Shown in pieces: positions 46,001-57,082 of a DNA stretch of 64,000 bases. Position 1 is the first letter of the stretch, and each line of letters starts with the position of its first letter. Where the stretch lies: NCBI GenBank assembly GCA_002989075.1, contig PSQN01000003.1:2608340-2672339 (forward strand), written 5' to 3'. Below the pieces are notes generated by a model. It searched no databases. It had not been told where the DNA came from and saw nothing but the letters and a program-made list of their open reading frames with translations. This DNA is from Arthonia radiata (lineage: Eukaryota; Ascomycota; Arthoniomycetes; Arthoniales; Arthoniaceae). The position numbers and the translations under genes were made by a program.

Positions 46001-46934
46001 ATCAGGCCGAACCTCTGTCTCTACGGAAGGGCCCCCCAGCAGAGCATCCGAAGCGAATACTGATATTCGTCGAAGCGATTTCCCCTCTGGCTTGCACTCG
46101 ACACATCCTTCTGCAAGGCCAAGTCTTGATACCATGCGCCAGCGCAGTGACAGCGCCGCCACGAATCGTGCGCTACCGCCGTTGCCTCCTCTCCGAGCCG
46201 TTTCTTCTAACACGAGCCGTGGGCCTTTGTCGGCCATGAGCACAAGCAACAGTGTGCCTTCGACTGCCACTGTCAGTCCCGCACCCTCTGGCATCAACAC
46301 ACCACCGCTCACGAGCACTACGATGTCATCCCCAGATCTGCGCGGCGAGACCAACACATCGCTGTCTCAAATCCCGCATGGAAGCAACCCTCCAATCGTG
46401 CCCTCCACTCTCCCGGCTAGCACCTACACTTTCCCACCACGGGCAGACAAAGATCGCCCGGCCGCTGCCGTTCGCCGCGGTGGTCGCTCCCCAACGATTA
46501 CCAAGAATGATATCTCAGCGCCTACCCTTATTAGCTCGACCAGCACGTTTGAGACTATGGAGCTTGATGAGAAGCGTCAACAGTTACAGGCAATGGCGAT
46601 GGGAAGAATCACCGTGCAGACTCCACCTGCAACAAGCCCACCCGCCACTTCTCAAGCTGTTTCTAGCCCGACTCGTCGTGGCTTCTTTGGCCGCAAGCCG
46701 AGCGACTCGAGCCAAGTCAGCGGTGATGACAGTAGCGGCCAGTCTTGCAAGAGCAAGAAATCGAAGCAGTCTGAGGAGGACGACTTCATTACCCGACCTG
46801 CCGGTGGTCGTCTACGCATTCGCAAGGTCAGCAGCGAAGGCGGAGGCCTCAACTCTACTCGCAGATTCGAAGCTGTCCGCGCCGGTCTCGTGGAGGGTGA
46901 CAACCGCGACAGCATCGCTGGTGGTATGATCTGA
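43041..46934 (+). CDS. Large intrinsically disordered fungal protein
   Basis: Single exon of 1297 residues. It begins MFKSKAKRVEELPERSQTP and has a basic patch KSKKKFFGRRKDEPE that recurs in form near the end (RRGFFGRKPSDSS). Most of it is Ser/Pro/Arg/Asn-rich and of low complexity, with many SPxR and RSxS sites that could be phosphorylated. Short helical charged segments occur at about residues 205-235 (FQKYKEQERRAAERDRKLEE) and 820-870 (DEWMNELRKQHIREVSTE). The C-terminus LRIRKVSSEGG..RRFEAVRAGLVEGD looks conserved. No enzymatic domain or membrane span is visible. Possibly a morphogenesis or signalling scaffold; function unknown. Confidence 0.75.
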   Translation: MFKSKAKRVEELPERSQTPQPAKSKKKFFGRRKDEPEPVPQLDLTAALPSSENFRTSLLMPSLSTRFSMLREQDDPNSMLGKANDDSVLHSHRRSRLAFGDTGLSDIAEVASISGSIRPPFATSGRSASYHTDTSIVTIDDDSSTNGSMMSRARPGEGNMLFGGRQKIYKIPVGDAGAVKNLGSQEQRGMKGRALYEDDVHTSAFQKYKEQERRAAERDRKLEELERDLLIDDLGTAALNSPSFSTFDEKRGTTSSTGSGPSRMSGSTAATSVFSHAANGGSANQSPMTTTPQSAGSQGIARSNSRRLYDSNLDHNMSEQQLANINRMNSVQHKSSLNGPGSRQYLHGSRSATNLRERFGPVTSSESSRAASPLPPPGSEKLTTFQNVTSPMSNGHSPVSPIFNDPENPLNQAVDAKDRGKATAMGQFNRPKQFDEQQFLQRQRSLHQQNIQRNDSRSPLPPYGRPSNDRGRRPSTERKPFFPPPRRPSEEARSRAGSAQGDRPGSAPRPRAGTNRSDRRPIVDTRSRAGTNRTDSSRPSFENRTPNYSGPPSPAATRVRSPEGYFPAAGSPVNSGRQGPPSRAGSFPRPPPIATQSAQQFRDTSAGAKESPLLGRESPEVASPKISLERGTEADIPAPLRSPPQLQDHPALRGLGDGTPPLSPLGQAREDRRKAMSPKLVMDNFVPPVSPGLSQPTLPEIGLETAPDPPPKNDERSPSQLNGLIRSHLREASNSSSIYPANDDNHHRRSAAFDHDHDNAMMSAVINEDVNPWLEDGEPGPETDTSNEPQLNPNGIGLAEVSPSMQTTPAADLPAGPRPGDADEWMNELRKQHIREVSTETQHEREAFAKDIQSRQKAIQENLRIKNEFGARSPSPSGVKEKQNMFENGLRPFGLLRKTASREDMNRKKSGLGIPGPGAHVNGNGRNTPTGPIKQFQQPPMGRTLHMRMPEAARQSEDRYRGRSASRPRKNSIASETNSTPHRTPPASGRTSVSTEGPPSRASEANTDIRRSDFPSGLHSTHPSARPSLDTMRQRSDSAATNRALPPLPPLRAVSSNTSRGPLSAMSTSNSVPSTATVSPAPSGINTPPLTSTTMSSPDLRGETNTSLSQIPHGSNPPIVPSTLPASTYTFPPRADKDRPAAAVRRGGRSPTITKNDISAPTLISSTSTFETMELDEKRQQLQAMAMGRITVQTPPATSPPATSQAVSSPTRRGFFGRKPSDSSQVSGDDSSGQSCKSKKSKQSEEDDFITRPAGGRLRIRKVSSEGGGLNSTRRFEAVRAGLVEGDNRDSIAGGMI

Positions 46935-47695
46935 TTGGAGGGCAGTTTCTGAGATTGAGTCTCTCTACGTCTCTTCTGGCAATCGTCATACAGCGCAACA
47001 ATGTACCAGCACCCTTCATACAACATCTGGACGCACCAAGATGCGCGTTATTTCTGTGTGATTAGTTTCTTTTCAATGTGTATATGGCTGCTGAGCAAGC
47101 CAACGGTGGTTCGCAATGCGCGCTTTTCTAGCAGCTACGGGTTCATGGATGAACGGTCAATCATAATAGATATCAAACAAATTACCTGAGGGAAGCTCTG
47201 ACGCTGAGTCTGCACTCGACTATACCAGCCAGCATGCGCTCTGCAGCCCGGAATGAAAACGGAGTCAAATCAAGACTCTCGTCTCATGACATAATGCCTG
47301 GTGACATCTTCATTAGTACGATTAGCCGTTCGTGGTTGACGTGACATGTGGAGATCAATGTCATTGCCCGAGTAGGGGATTGTACCTGATTATAAAGGGG
47401 TCCGAGGTTGCATTTCGGGACAGGGTAGGTTTAAAACTACCCTTTTTGACACTTTCCGCCCGCCTCCCCACCCACACCAATGTCCACCTCGACGGTGACG
47501 GTACAGTGCACTCCCATCTCCATTCTCCTCGGACATACTCGATTCATCAATAACTCTACCCATCGCTACGATCACTTGGTTTCCATGCCTAGCTGACCCA
47601 CCTAACACTATCCCGAGTCCGCCCAACCTCCATGCGCTCCCGCTGCCGCATGAGTCTCTTCCGCGCATTGCGCGACCTCTCCTAGGCCCGCAGGA
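46935..47695. other. Promoter region of HFI1
   Basis: 761 bp; no gene recognised. The last 250 bp are C/T-rich and contain no clear regulatory site that I can name. Confidence 0.45.
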
Positions 47696-49223
47696 ATGCC
47701 CGACATCAATATCAATCCCTCTACAATCTCAAACCGCGCTGATAGCTCTGCGCCTGGCACGAAAGATGGCACGCCCGCGCCCTCCAAGCCTCCGCCTCTG
47801 ACCACCTCCACCAGCCACAAGGGCACCAAGCCCGCGCAGGTCTGTCCGCGCGTTGATCTCGAACCGCTGTATACTACGTTGAAAGCTGGCATTGGCGAGC
47901 ACTGGGGGACGTACAAGGATGGCGTTAGTCGCTTCATCTTGGGTATGCGCACATATTCACTTCTCACACCACTTCTCCCCTCTGATTGGCTTGGCTTCCC
48001 CCACAATGCTTTATATCGTCGATGAGCCACTAACAAGGTGGATCATAGGCCACCTCTCCGCGCCGGAGCTCTCCCACCTCACCTCCCCCTTCCTCACCTC
48101 TGACCCCCTCCTTCACGCCCACAACAGCCTCACCCTCGCCCTCCTCACGAACCTCGCACGCGAGCCTCCTGACCCCGGCCCGGCCCCCTGGGTTTCCGCC
48201 AACGACAAGCCTACATCCGCCTCCAAACCACTCGGCACTGACAATGTCGCTGAGCACCGCCTCAAGAATGAAGTCATGCAACTGCCCCCCAAGCAGCGCG
48301 CACGCATAAAGGCGACTGTCGACGACAATGTAGGTCCACTGATGGCAGGACTGGCCGCGGAAGCCTACGCGCGCCGACTACCCGCGGCGAGCGTGGTGGG
48401 CGGAGGCGTGAGCACGCCGCTGACGGCGGTCGCGCCGGGCGCAGGTAGCGCGACGGGCCTGAATAAGGACCAGGAGATCCGCAAGCGGTACCATCAGAAC
48501 CTCATGCAGGAGGTGGCGGATCTGCCGGCGCGGGACGCGATCTCCGAGCGCATCCTGCCGATCGCGTATGAAGAAGGGCTTATGTCCGGGGTGGGCCAGA
48601 CGGGGACGGTGGCGGCGTTGATGAGCGCGGCGATGCACACGTTCGTCAAGGAGTCGCTTGGGGAGTGGTTGGGTGCTGTGCGGGTGAACGCGCCAATGTC
48701 TGGCCCGCTGGCGGTGGGCGAGCAGGCGGCCGGGGCGGGCGTGTTTACGGCGGGGTATAAGAGGAGGGTTGCAAGAGAGGCGGAGATGGCGAGGCGAGGC
48801 GTTCTTAAGAGGAATGAGGTGGGTTTGCTGCCGGTGGAGGTGCAGAGTCAGAAGCGACGAAGGTTTGGGAGAGGGGAGGAGGGAGATGCGAAGTTGGCGT
48901 GGGAGGTGGAGACAGGTAAGTGGAGGGCTATGGTGCCGTGGGCGGGGGAGCGGTTGGCGATGGTGAATGAATATGAAGAGGAGGACGAGAGGCAGCTGAA
49001 CGGGTTGAGTGGCATGTCTGGGCGTATCAATGGGCTTGTCAACGGGGTGCGCAAGACTGAGCCGATGCACCTTGATGGTCCGATGGTGAATGGCGATATC
49101 ACAATGACCAATCATGACCGAGACGAGGACGCTCTTGGCGTGGAGGAGATGGACTGGGGGTGGGAGGGCGCAGGGGACGCGTCGGCGTTGGACAGTCTAC
49201 TCGACGATTGTCTGAGTATCTAG
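47696..49223 (+). CDS. HFI1: SAGA coactivator subunit Hfi1/Ada1
   Basis: Structural subunit of the SAGA histone acetyltransferase complex, where its histone-fold pairs with Taf12. Exons 47696-47942 and 48049-49223 (106-nt intron) give 473 residues (yeast 488). The SAGA-Tad1 N-terminal region reads RVDLEPLYTTLKAGIGEHWGTY, then FILGHLSAPELSHL across the splice site, then HNSLTLALLTNLAREPP. The middle has LPPKQRARIKATVDD. The histone-fold-like region follows LPARDAISERILPIAYEEGL (LMSGVGQTGTVAALMSAAMHTFVKESL). The tail is acidic and Asn/Gly-rich, ending in DSLLDDCLSI. The coding DNA from about 48050 to 48800 is noticeably GC-rich. Confidence 0.88.
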
Positions 49224-50175
49224 GAAATATCTGGCATTCAAACGGGAAAAACAACAGGCGTTTAGGATGTGGAAACATGGGAGAGGCGGCTCATTGCTAT
49301 GCGAATTATCTATGATACCCTCGATTTGCGCGGCGCTGGATCTTGATTATGGAGGCAACGGCATCATTGCATGAAGGGGGGTCCGTTACAAATGAATGTA
49401 CAGTATGAATTTTATATAGAGAGACGCAGCTGATGCTCAATCAAGACAATGACGTCAAAATGACATCGAAATGACATTTTGCTCCCTTTTTTAATCTAGC
49501 GCGAGGTTCTGTACTATGCGCTTGCCGCGTGGCCAGCGTGGGGAGTTTGAGGAAGATGAAAACTTGAAAAGCGTGTATGAAAATGCCGGTTTAACATTGG
49601 CACCGAATGAAGGATATATGCTGTTGATTTCTCTTTAAAGGAGAAGCGAACGTTGCAACAACCGGCAACGTTCAGACGTGAGATTCCGATACTGGCCGAT
49701 TCTTGGAGTCTCCTTAGGCTCACTGCTGTCGAATAGCAGAATTTGCGGTGGAGACCCCAATGTACTCTACCTCTTATTGAAGGGCCCAGCGGAGAGACTA
49801 GAGGATGAAACAAAGCTCGTCAGGCAAGAAACTTATGCTCCCCATTGTAGACCTAGCAGGGTCTGTGTTGTGATGCGGGCGTCTGGCAGATTGCTTGAAG
49901 CTCGGTCGACGAATCGTGGTGTTCGTGGAGTCCAATCCTGTTTTGGTCTCTGTCCAGGCAGGCCTATGCGTCTTCTCTACGCTTGAGAATTCTGAGTGAA
50001 GCTGGGTGAACCGCGAGCGCACTGTTTGGTCGACCTCAGTCACTATGCTCTTCATAACCGCCTCTTGCGGATGCGTTACCAAATATTTCGCGGCCAGTCC
50101 GCATCGATGTGCAGGCTCTTTCACCCCTCAGGATGCGGTCCGGCTGTATTATGACTGACTGTACCATCCACAAGT
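49224..50175. other. Intergenic between convergent HFI1 and HIS7
   Basis: About 950 bp. Contains a cluster of three ATGAC repeats at 49449-49478, the first being a perfect TGACGTCA. Minus-strand frames at 49514-49813 and 49798-50124 have no family content. Confidence 0.45.
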
Positions 50176-51949
50176 TCAGACGTCATGCTCAAATCGTCTC
50201 ACCATCAATCCCCGGCTGTGTAGATGCTCCTTCACCTGCTTCACCGTATATTCACCTCGGTGGAACATGCCCGCCCCCAACGCTGCGTCCGTCGTCGTGC
50301 CCTCGAATACATCTGCGAAATGCTGGGGACTGCCCGCGCCACTCGATGCTATCACTGGGATCTTGCAGCTCGCCTTTACCAGTTCGATCAGTTCGAGGTC
50401 GAATCCGCTATTCGTCCCATCCTTGTCAATGCAGTTCAGCAAAATCTCGCCTGCACCCATCGCTTCAACGGCAGTGACGAGCTGAACGACGTCGATATCA
50501 CTGCCCTCGCGTCCGCCTTTTGTCGTGCATTGATACCAGCAGTGCTGCTCGCCATTTGGACCTGTAGATTTTGTCTCGATTGTGTGATGTGTCGTCTCCT
50601 GTGCACTGTTCACATACACCCTCTTCGGGTCCACGCTCACCACGACCGCCTGGTTCCCATACGCGGCCGAGATACTTTCAATCGCCGTCTTCCCGCTCAG
50701 CTTCTTACCAGTCTTGAAATACTCTTCCGCCGCCGCCACCGCATCACTCCCAATACTCACCTTATCCGCTCCACTCTTGAAGTACATTGTCGCGACTTCC
50801 AACGCCGGGATCACCGTCCCATCCGGATCCTTTGTATCCCTAATACCCCCGCCAATCGTCAACGGCACAAACACCGTTTCGCTCGCTCTTCTCAGCACCT
50901 CCAACATCGGCGCATCCCTCAATGGGCTGTTTCGAAAACTCGTAATGTTCAAAAACGTCACCTCATCCGCTCCCTGCTCGTAATACCGCTGCGCCATCTC
51001 CACCGGCTTCCCCAGGTTCCGCACCTCCCCCTCCCCCTTCTCTCGCACGTCGTACTGGTCCCCCTTCGTCACGACCAGATCCCCCGCGTCGTTCGTCCGC
51101 ACATCCAGGCACGCGATCACACGCCTCGTCAATCCCTCTTGCGCAACCAGATCCTCCGTCGCGCCCCTTTCGTGCAATTCTCGCACAGGCTTTCCCTCTA
51201 GAAACGCCTTCAGGACACGCAACCCTGCGGCACCGGACTTCTCAGGGTGGAACTGCGTCGCGAATACGTCGCCCTTTGCCACGGCGCCCACGAAGCGCTC
51301 GTCACCGTATTTCGCGGTTGCGACTCGCCATCCGTCCTTTTCGAGCTCGCCAGGCACATACGGCACCGCGTAGCTATGCACGTAATAGTACTTACTTCTC
51401 GGATCGAGACCATACAGGCTCACATCAGCGGGGATGTCGTCACTTGCGGCGTTTGCCGAGTTCCAGCCGATGTGTGGGACGCTTTTGTCGGTATCATCAA
51501 AGCGCGTGAGGTGGCCGGGGATGAGGTTCAGACCAGGGACGGCGGGGTTCTCAGCGGAGGAGGTGAAGAGGATTTGAAGCCCAACGCAGATGCCCATGAA
51601 GGGCTTCTCGGCGCGGATATGCGCGAGCAGAGGTTCGAGATAGCCGGCGGAGGCCAGTTGCGTAAGGCAGTGGCCGTAGTGGCCGACGCCGGGGAGGATA
51701 AGTTTCTGGGTGTGGATTAGATGTGTCTATCATGTGGGTGAGGTCCTTTGCAAACAGCAAGAATGCTCTTAGAGTTGCAATTGCTGATGTTTTTAACCTG
51801 GGATTGGGACGAGGGGAGGTGCATACATTAGCATATTGGATGTCATCTGGACTCCGTATCCATTCGACTTGGTAGCCGACTCTTTCGATGGCGTTGACTA
51901 GGCTGCGAATGTTGCCCGCGACGTAGTCGAGTAGGTGTACCTTTGGCAT
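50176..51949 (-). CDS. HIS7: Imidazole glycerol phosphate synthase, bifunctional HisHF
   Basis: Fifth step of histidine synthesis: a glutamine amidotransferase domain feeds ammonia to a cyclase that makes IGP and AICAR from PRFAR. Exons 51827-51949 and 50176-51705 (121-nt intron) give 550 residues (yeast 552). I start at [13 protein letters not shown] (51949); the frame upstream is open but lacks another ATG. Glutaminase: [13 protein letters not shown], nucleophile Cys81 in GICVGLQ, then the His-x-Glu pair in [10 protein letters not shown]. Cyclase: [23 protein letters not shown], and [16 protein letters not shown] with the catalytic aspartates. It is convergent with HFI1 and upstream lies a TGACTC core. 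Confidence 0.97.
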
Positions 51950-52350
51950 CGCTCGCACCCCTTCTCAAGCCTTGCTTGAGCAGGTTTGCGTCCCTGAGAA
52001 GATAACTTGATCGCGAACTGCGAAGAAGAGAAGTGAATGACAGTCACATGACTCGTGAAGTTTCAATAGGCATATTATGCGCCGATACACTGGCGAGCAA
52101 GACACCGGCGGTGTATGAACATTTGAGGCTTGACTTTCAAATGAAAAGATTCAGCATAGCAATCTGTAATAGCTTGCTTGAAGTAGTAGACCTTGACCAT
52201 CATCATTGGTATTTATGTCCAGCAAACGATGCACTGATGCAATACAGCAAGTAGCCTCCCTAATACCAGCATCCCTTCAGCTATCACGGAGCGATAAGAC
52301 CATACCCAACGCCATGCAGCGTAACAATGTTCCGCAAGGTCGTGGACTGC
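51950..52350. other. HIS7 promoter and 3' flank of ArAE_2 gene
   Basis: 401 bp with no gene. It contains TGACTC at 52049-52054, the core of the Gcn4/CpcA site. Confidence 0.45.
52049..52054. promoter_or_regulatory. TGACTC core (possible Gcn4/CpcA site) upstream of HIS7
   Basis: TGACTC core in the context ATGACTCGT, 100 bp before the HIS7 start. It matches the core but not the full 7-mer TGACTCA, and a 6-mer occurs often by chance. Confidence 0.3.
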
Positions 52351-55300
52351 TTAATGCAGTCTCAACAATTCCTCACTCAGCGTACCATAAAGCTTCTCCA
52401 ACAGACCACTTGACACATCGATCTCATGAGCGATCTGCGCAGTGACAAGCGCATAGGCGTAGAGGAGCTCGTAGTCATCGTCAGTCGCCACTACGTTCTT
52501 GCTGGCATCTTGCCGGAACTGGAAGACCTTTGCTAGTAGCAAGTCGCGGCTGTTATCGATCCTGGGTAGCGTGTCGTTCAGTGGGAATTCCAGCTTCACC
52601 GACGAAGCAAGGACGGTAAACAGATGGCTGATGCGCTTGGAGAGACGCTCTCGCTCATCACTTGTAAATCGTAGGATAGCAGCTTCCCCTTGCGTGGCTT
52701 TCACGTCCTTTTCAAGGACAACGCTCAGAGCATGAAATCCATCCAGCATGCGGCCAGTGCTCTTGAGCAACTCGTCGTAGATCTCCGTGGGGAAAGGCCC
52801 TCGAAGACGAAACTCAGACTCAGCGGCTGTGCGCAAGGTCCCTAAGAAGTCCCGAAACTGACGAAGCTTTGTTTCTTCACGTATGTCCATGTACTTGGGT
52901 GGGCCAAATGGTCCTTCATCGAGCAAGGTAGACAGAGGAGCTCGTTTCCAGATCAAGCTCATCCGGAGCCAAAGAATGGACAGCCCAGCCTTGAGCTTCT
53001 TTCGCGCACTGATTGGCCAGATGCTCTGGGTGATGAAGAGTCCGAACATTATGCCAAGAATGACTGCAATAAGACGATGGCCGACAATTAGCCATATCTT
53101 CGGATTCGCGCCGCCTTCGTCTCTGTCTCTGTTGCCCTTCGATGTGTCATTGACAGATATTGAGTACGAGTAGAGAACTGACAAGTTGAACGTGAGTAAC
53201 ATAAAGCGACCCATGGGACCCTGATTCAGAGGAAACATGAGATAGAAACACCAGAGCGACATCAGCCAGCAGAAGAATGCAAGCAGATAGACATTTCCGC
53301 TTGCAATATACCAGATGGTGATTGCCACAGCTGCACCGTAGAATGTACCTCTGATACGAGGAAAGACCGATGAGTTCGCAGCTCCTGTCGTCATAGCACA
53401 GACGAACATGTATGTAGCAAGAGCCCACTCAAGGCGCCATCTATGGAAAGTTGGCTTCGTTGCTGGAATGTATGCTAGCGATGCAAGCAAAAAGGCTCCG
53501 AAGCCAACCTTGATCGCGAATTTGATGTCGTCTCGGCGGAAAAGTCGAAGCGACCTCCAGAGCTCGTATCGGATTGTGCGCTGGCTGGCCGGTTCATCGT
53601 CACCTGTAGTAAAGTTGTAGTAGCGCCGTGTAGTCAGGCTGGGCATGTCCATGGGGAAGTCAATGTCTTGATGCTCCATCATGGAAGGCCTGGCATTTTC
53701 ATGGTCGTCCGGAAGCCTGATTCCAGCTGGCCTGCGCCAAAAGCACATCCACCACCAAGATCGACGCCCAGGTCTGTGGACCTCTAGCTCGAGCTCATTG
53801 ATGGTGTCGAGATAGGCGAGCACGCCTTCTGCAAGATCTTGAAGCGATGAGCTGAAATGACCGCAGCTTGCAGCAACCTCCTCGAAGTCGGCGGCAACTG
53901 CTACTGATTTCGCTTGCGTGATCTCTTTGCTTTTGTAGACAGTCTCGAGCGCATCCTTGCGGGACTGATTGAAGAGCTTGATAGCGTCTGCTAGACTCGG
54001 GCGGAAGTTTGGGTGTGCAGAGCTTGCAAATTTGTGGTCTTTCTGCGTTGACATAGGCAAGTCATGCAGAATGTTATTTAGCGTGAATGCGAGTGATTTC
54101 TAGCCTGGTCAGCTCAAACCTCATGTGATAAATAAAAGCCTCGCTTACCATGGGAGGCCCAAGAGCCTCAATGAAGGTAGCAAAAACATGATCTGCTGCT
54201 TCTGCCCATGGTCCATCTGGTTTTGAGATGGAGGTCCTTCGCTGTGCCGGCGATGTCAATGGCCCTTGACTAGACTCTACGGAAGATCCAACTGGCGATG
54301 CTAGACTTTGTGAGTCCGGGGGAGAGAACGGATACTCATCAGAGGTATAATTTGCGAAGTCACGAATCAGTACAGGCGTTTCACCGGGCGCTCCATGTGG
54401 ACTCATCGGGTCGATATGTGGAAAGTGCTCGCCCTTCTTTGAGCTCTCAATAAGCAGCGTGAACTGAATTGAGGCTGCGCTCCGCAGACCACCGAGATCT
54501 TGGGCAAGCCGTTGCATGCACTTGACCAATCTCGTTTCAACTTGCCAGCGACTCTCGGTGCCGAGAAGATACTGCTCCCACTTCGCCTCGGCCAGGTTGG
54601 CATCAAGTGCACCGTAAGCCTTATCGAAGGCATCCTGAGCGTCTTTCACCGCTTGATGCTGTTGATCCTCCTCCGTACCAGACAAGAAGCTTGACGTGAT
54701 ACCAGCCAGCATGGTGGCGTATGCCGTTGTAGCCTTGACTAGGTTGTCCTTGAGATCGAGCCTGGCGTGGACGGGCTTGACAAGGATGTTGACGAGTGAT
54801 GAGATGATGATTGCCATGATGAGCATGTACAACACCGACGTGATCGATGCCGACGAGAAATAACCATATTGTGTAGCTGGGTCCTTGGTGACAACGCTGG
54901 TAATTGGCAAAGCTGCGATTGTGCAGGAAACGTTCACGAGAGGATCATTGATGCGTTGCTTGATCCAGACGAGGAATCCCAAGCCACCACCGCAGGCAAC
55001 GACCAATATGATGGCTTGTCCGACTCGAATCATGTCGTGATTGTCGAAAAAGACGACGATTGCCATGCTTCCATACGAGACAGCGACGCCGAAGAGCCAG
55101 AACGCGAACGCCAACACGGTCCCGTAATGCATGCCACCGGTTGACCGGGCTGGGTGAAACCAGATAGTGATATTGGCCACCAGGTGCTTGCCATCTCCAG
55201 GACCAAGGAAAAAACCATTTCTGAAGAACGGAGCGAAGACCGCCATTGTGCCAATCAAGTATGCAAAACTGCATTTGAGCACGTTCTGTCCATCTCTTCC

Positions 55301-55670
55301 TGTAATGAATTCCCAAAGGAAATGACCAACTGTCTGTGGTGCTGCTGTGACACCCGACCATAGTCTGTCTGTCCACGAGGGCGGTTGAATAGGCTTAGAC
55401 GCCACTAGTGGTGTGGTTTCGTGGGCATTGCTATTGGCGGGAGGCCCATTGGACTGGCCATTGGCTTTGGGTTGCCCAAAGACCTTTGGGTCTCGAAGAG
55501 TGAAGACCTTCTTGATCCGCTCACCAGTCTCCGGCACGACTATGGTGGCCGAGCGTAGCTATGGGACAGAGGTCAGTTCAGAAGATGCCATTCATTGGGT
55601 GAACGCCCAGGCTCATTGGACTTACGTCTCGCCTGGGGAGGGCTGTTGCCGCAATATCGGCCGTCGCCAT
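52351..55670 (-). CDS. ArAE_2 family membrane protein (brefeldin A-sensitivity/Bre4-like, FUSC-type)
   Basis: Exons 55626-55670, 54149-55558 and 52351-54099 give 1067 residues. Splicing joins two long frames that otherwise look like two genes: EALGPPM is joined to KSLAFTLNNILHDLP across a 49-nt intron (GTAAGC...CTAG). A 45-nt first exon (MATADIAATALPRRD) supplies the ATG, because the second exon has none at its front. The N-terminal half has about six hydrophobic spans (VLKCSFAYLIGTMAVFAPFF; SVLYMLIMAIIISSLVNILV). The C-terminal half has the ArAE_2 core (IKFAIKVGFGAFLLASLAYI; WRLEWALATYMFVCAMTTGA; HRLIAVILGIMFGLFITQS; IWPISARKKLKAGLSILWLR). Homologues are vacuolar or Golgi membrane proteins of unclear transport function. 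Confidence 0.88.
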
Positions 55671-55859
55671 GGTTTGTACTCAGCAATGCAAGTCATAATC
55701 ATGACTGAGAGCAAGCGAGCAAGTCAGATGGTGGCAACGCTTGCACCTGGGCGGTGGTAAGGGAAGCCGCGATATGGGTATAGAAGGCAGCGCCGAGGAG
55801 AGGGTGACTGCCAAGACACGCGTGAACACTGGACGACCTCTTTCCTTCCCTTGCGGTTC
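55671..55859. promoter_or_regulatory. Compact bidirectional promoter ArAE_2 / MRM2
   Basis: Only 189 bp lie between the two divergent start codons, so both promoters must overlap here. Confidence 0.45.
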
Positions 55860-56995
55860 ATGTGCAACAATGTGATGCCCTCTGGCCTGTCCAGTATTCG
55901 GATCCAACGCCTCACCACACTCATAAATGGGCGGTGGATTCATGGCCGCGTCTTTCCGCTCAGTGAAGTCGCACCCCGATATCTATCACCATGTGTAAGA
56001 ACTCCTATTCACAGGCGCGCCGCCTCCAGCAAATCGTCGTCGCAATGGCAAGCACGTCAAGCGAACGACGCATTTGCGCGTGAAGCCAAAGTCGCGGGTT
56101 TGAAGAGTCGAGCAGCATTCAAGCTGTTGCAGATCAATGAAAAGCATCGCATTTTCAAGGCTGGACAGACGGTGGTTGACTTAGTACGCTCGATGCACCA
56201 TCCATTGGGAGGCCGTGCATGTTCAGCTCACGAAGCGTAGGGATATGCGCCGGGCTCCTGGTCACAGGTAGCAGCAAATCGATGCGCGCCAGGTGGTCGC
56301 ATCGTCGGTGTCGACGTTCTTCCTGCGCAGCCACCTCGTGGCGTCTCGACTATACAAGGTAATTTCTTGTCGCCGGAGATCCAGGCAGAGGTGCGATCGT
56401 TCATCACAGATAGCAACGCCGGCCGGACACGAGAGCAGACGTTTGGGGGAGAAGGGGAGAAACAAGGGTACATGGAGCTTGGAAAGCAAGACGAGGAGAA
56501 CGATGAATACCAGAGCAAGAACAGGCAAGATGGCGAAGCCGGCGTGGATGGAAGAAATGGGCGAATAGTGGATGTGGTGTTAAGTGACATGTCAGAACCC
56601 TGGGAGCAGACCGCTGGCTTTGGGAAGAGAAGTCTGACTGAGCCATATCGCAGGATGATGAATACCAGTGGTATCGCATTTCGTGACCACGCAGGCTCAA
56701 TGGACCTCTGCGCGGCTGCGCTGGAATTCGCATTCGACACGCTGAAGGCTGGCGGACACTTCGTCTGCAAGTTCTATCAGGGCGCCGAGGACAGGCTTCT
56801 CGAGAAGCGGATGCGGCGACTGTTCGAGAAGACTCACAGAGACAAGCCGAGTGCTTCACGAAGCGTGGGTCATTCATCCAAGTCAAGAAATCGCTTTTGA
56901 GAGACACTGACAACATTCAGGAATCTAGAGAGGGCTACTTCGTAGGCTTACGTCGGAAAGCATCGCCCATTAAGGCAGATGTATTCGCTGAATAG
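55860..56995 (+). CDS. MRM2: Mitochondrial 21S rRNA 2'-O-methyltransferase, FtsJ/RrmJ family
   Basis: Methylates a uridine of the mitochondrial large rRNA using SAM. Exons 55860-56183, 56241-56864 and 56921-56995; introns 57 and 56 nt; 340 residues. The start at 55860 (MCNNVMPSG) could instead be the in-frame ATG at 55875. The N-terminus is basic and suits mitochondrial import. The FtsJ K-D-K-E tetrad is complete: Lys88 in SRAAFKLLQIN, Asp in VVLSDMSEPW, Lys in GGHFVCKFYQG, and Glu in ESREGYFVGLRR. The last lies on the third exon, which supports that splice. The SAM motif VVDLGYAPGSWSQVA is rebuilt by intron 1. A charged insert of about 60 residues precedes the Asp motif. Confidence 0.92.
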
Positions 56996-57082
56996 AATTG
57001 CAAGTCTCGATCCAACCAAGCAAGCTCACATGACCAAACGATCCAAACTTTCAACAATATACAACATGGTATCCTTGATCGC

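Noticed and set aside
48378-49115. Minus-strand frame of 245 codons, His/Arg/Pro-rich
   Set aside because: Antisense to the GC-rich HFI1 coding sequence.
50224-51201. Plus-strand open frame of 325 codons
   Set aside because: Antisense shadow of HIS7; its Arg/His/Leu-rich composition is typical of a reverse frame.
52351-55558. Two adjacent minus-strand membrane-protein genes
   Set aside because: A 49-nt intron with good splice signals joins them in frame into one ArAE_2 protein of normal layout.
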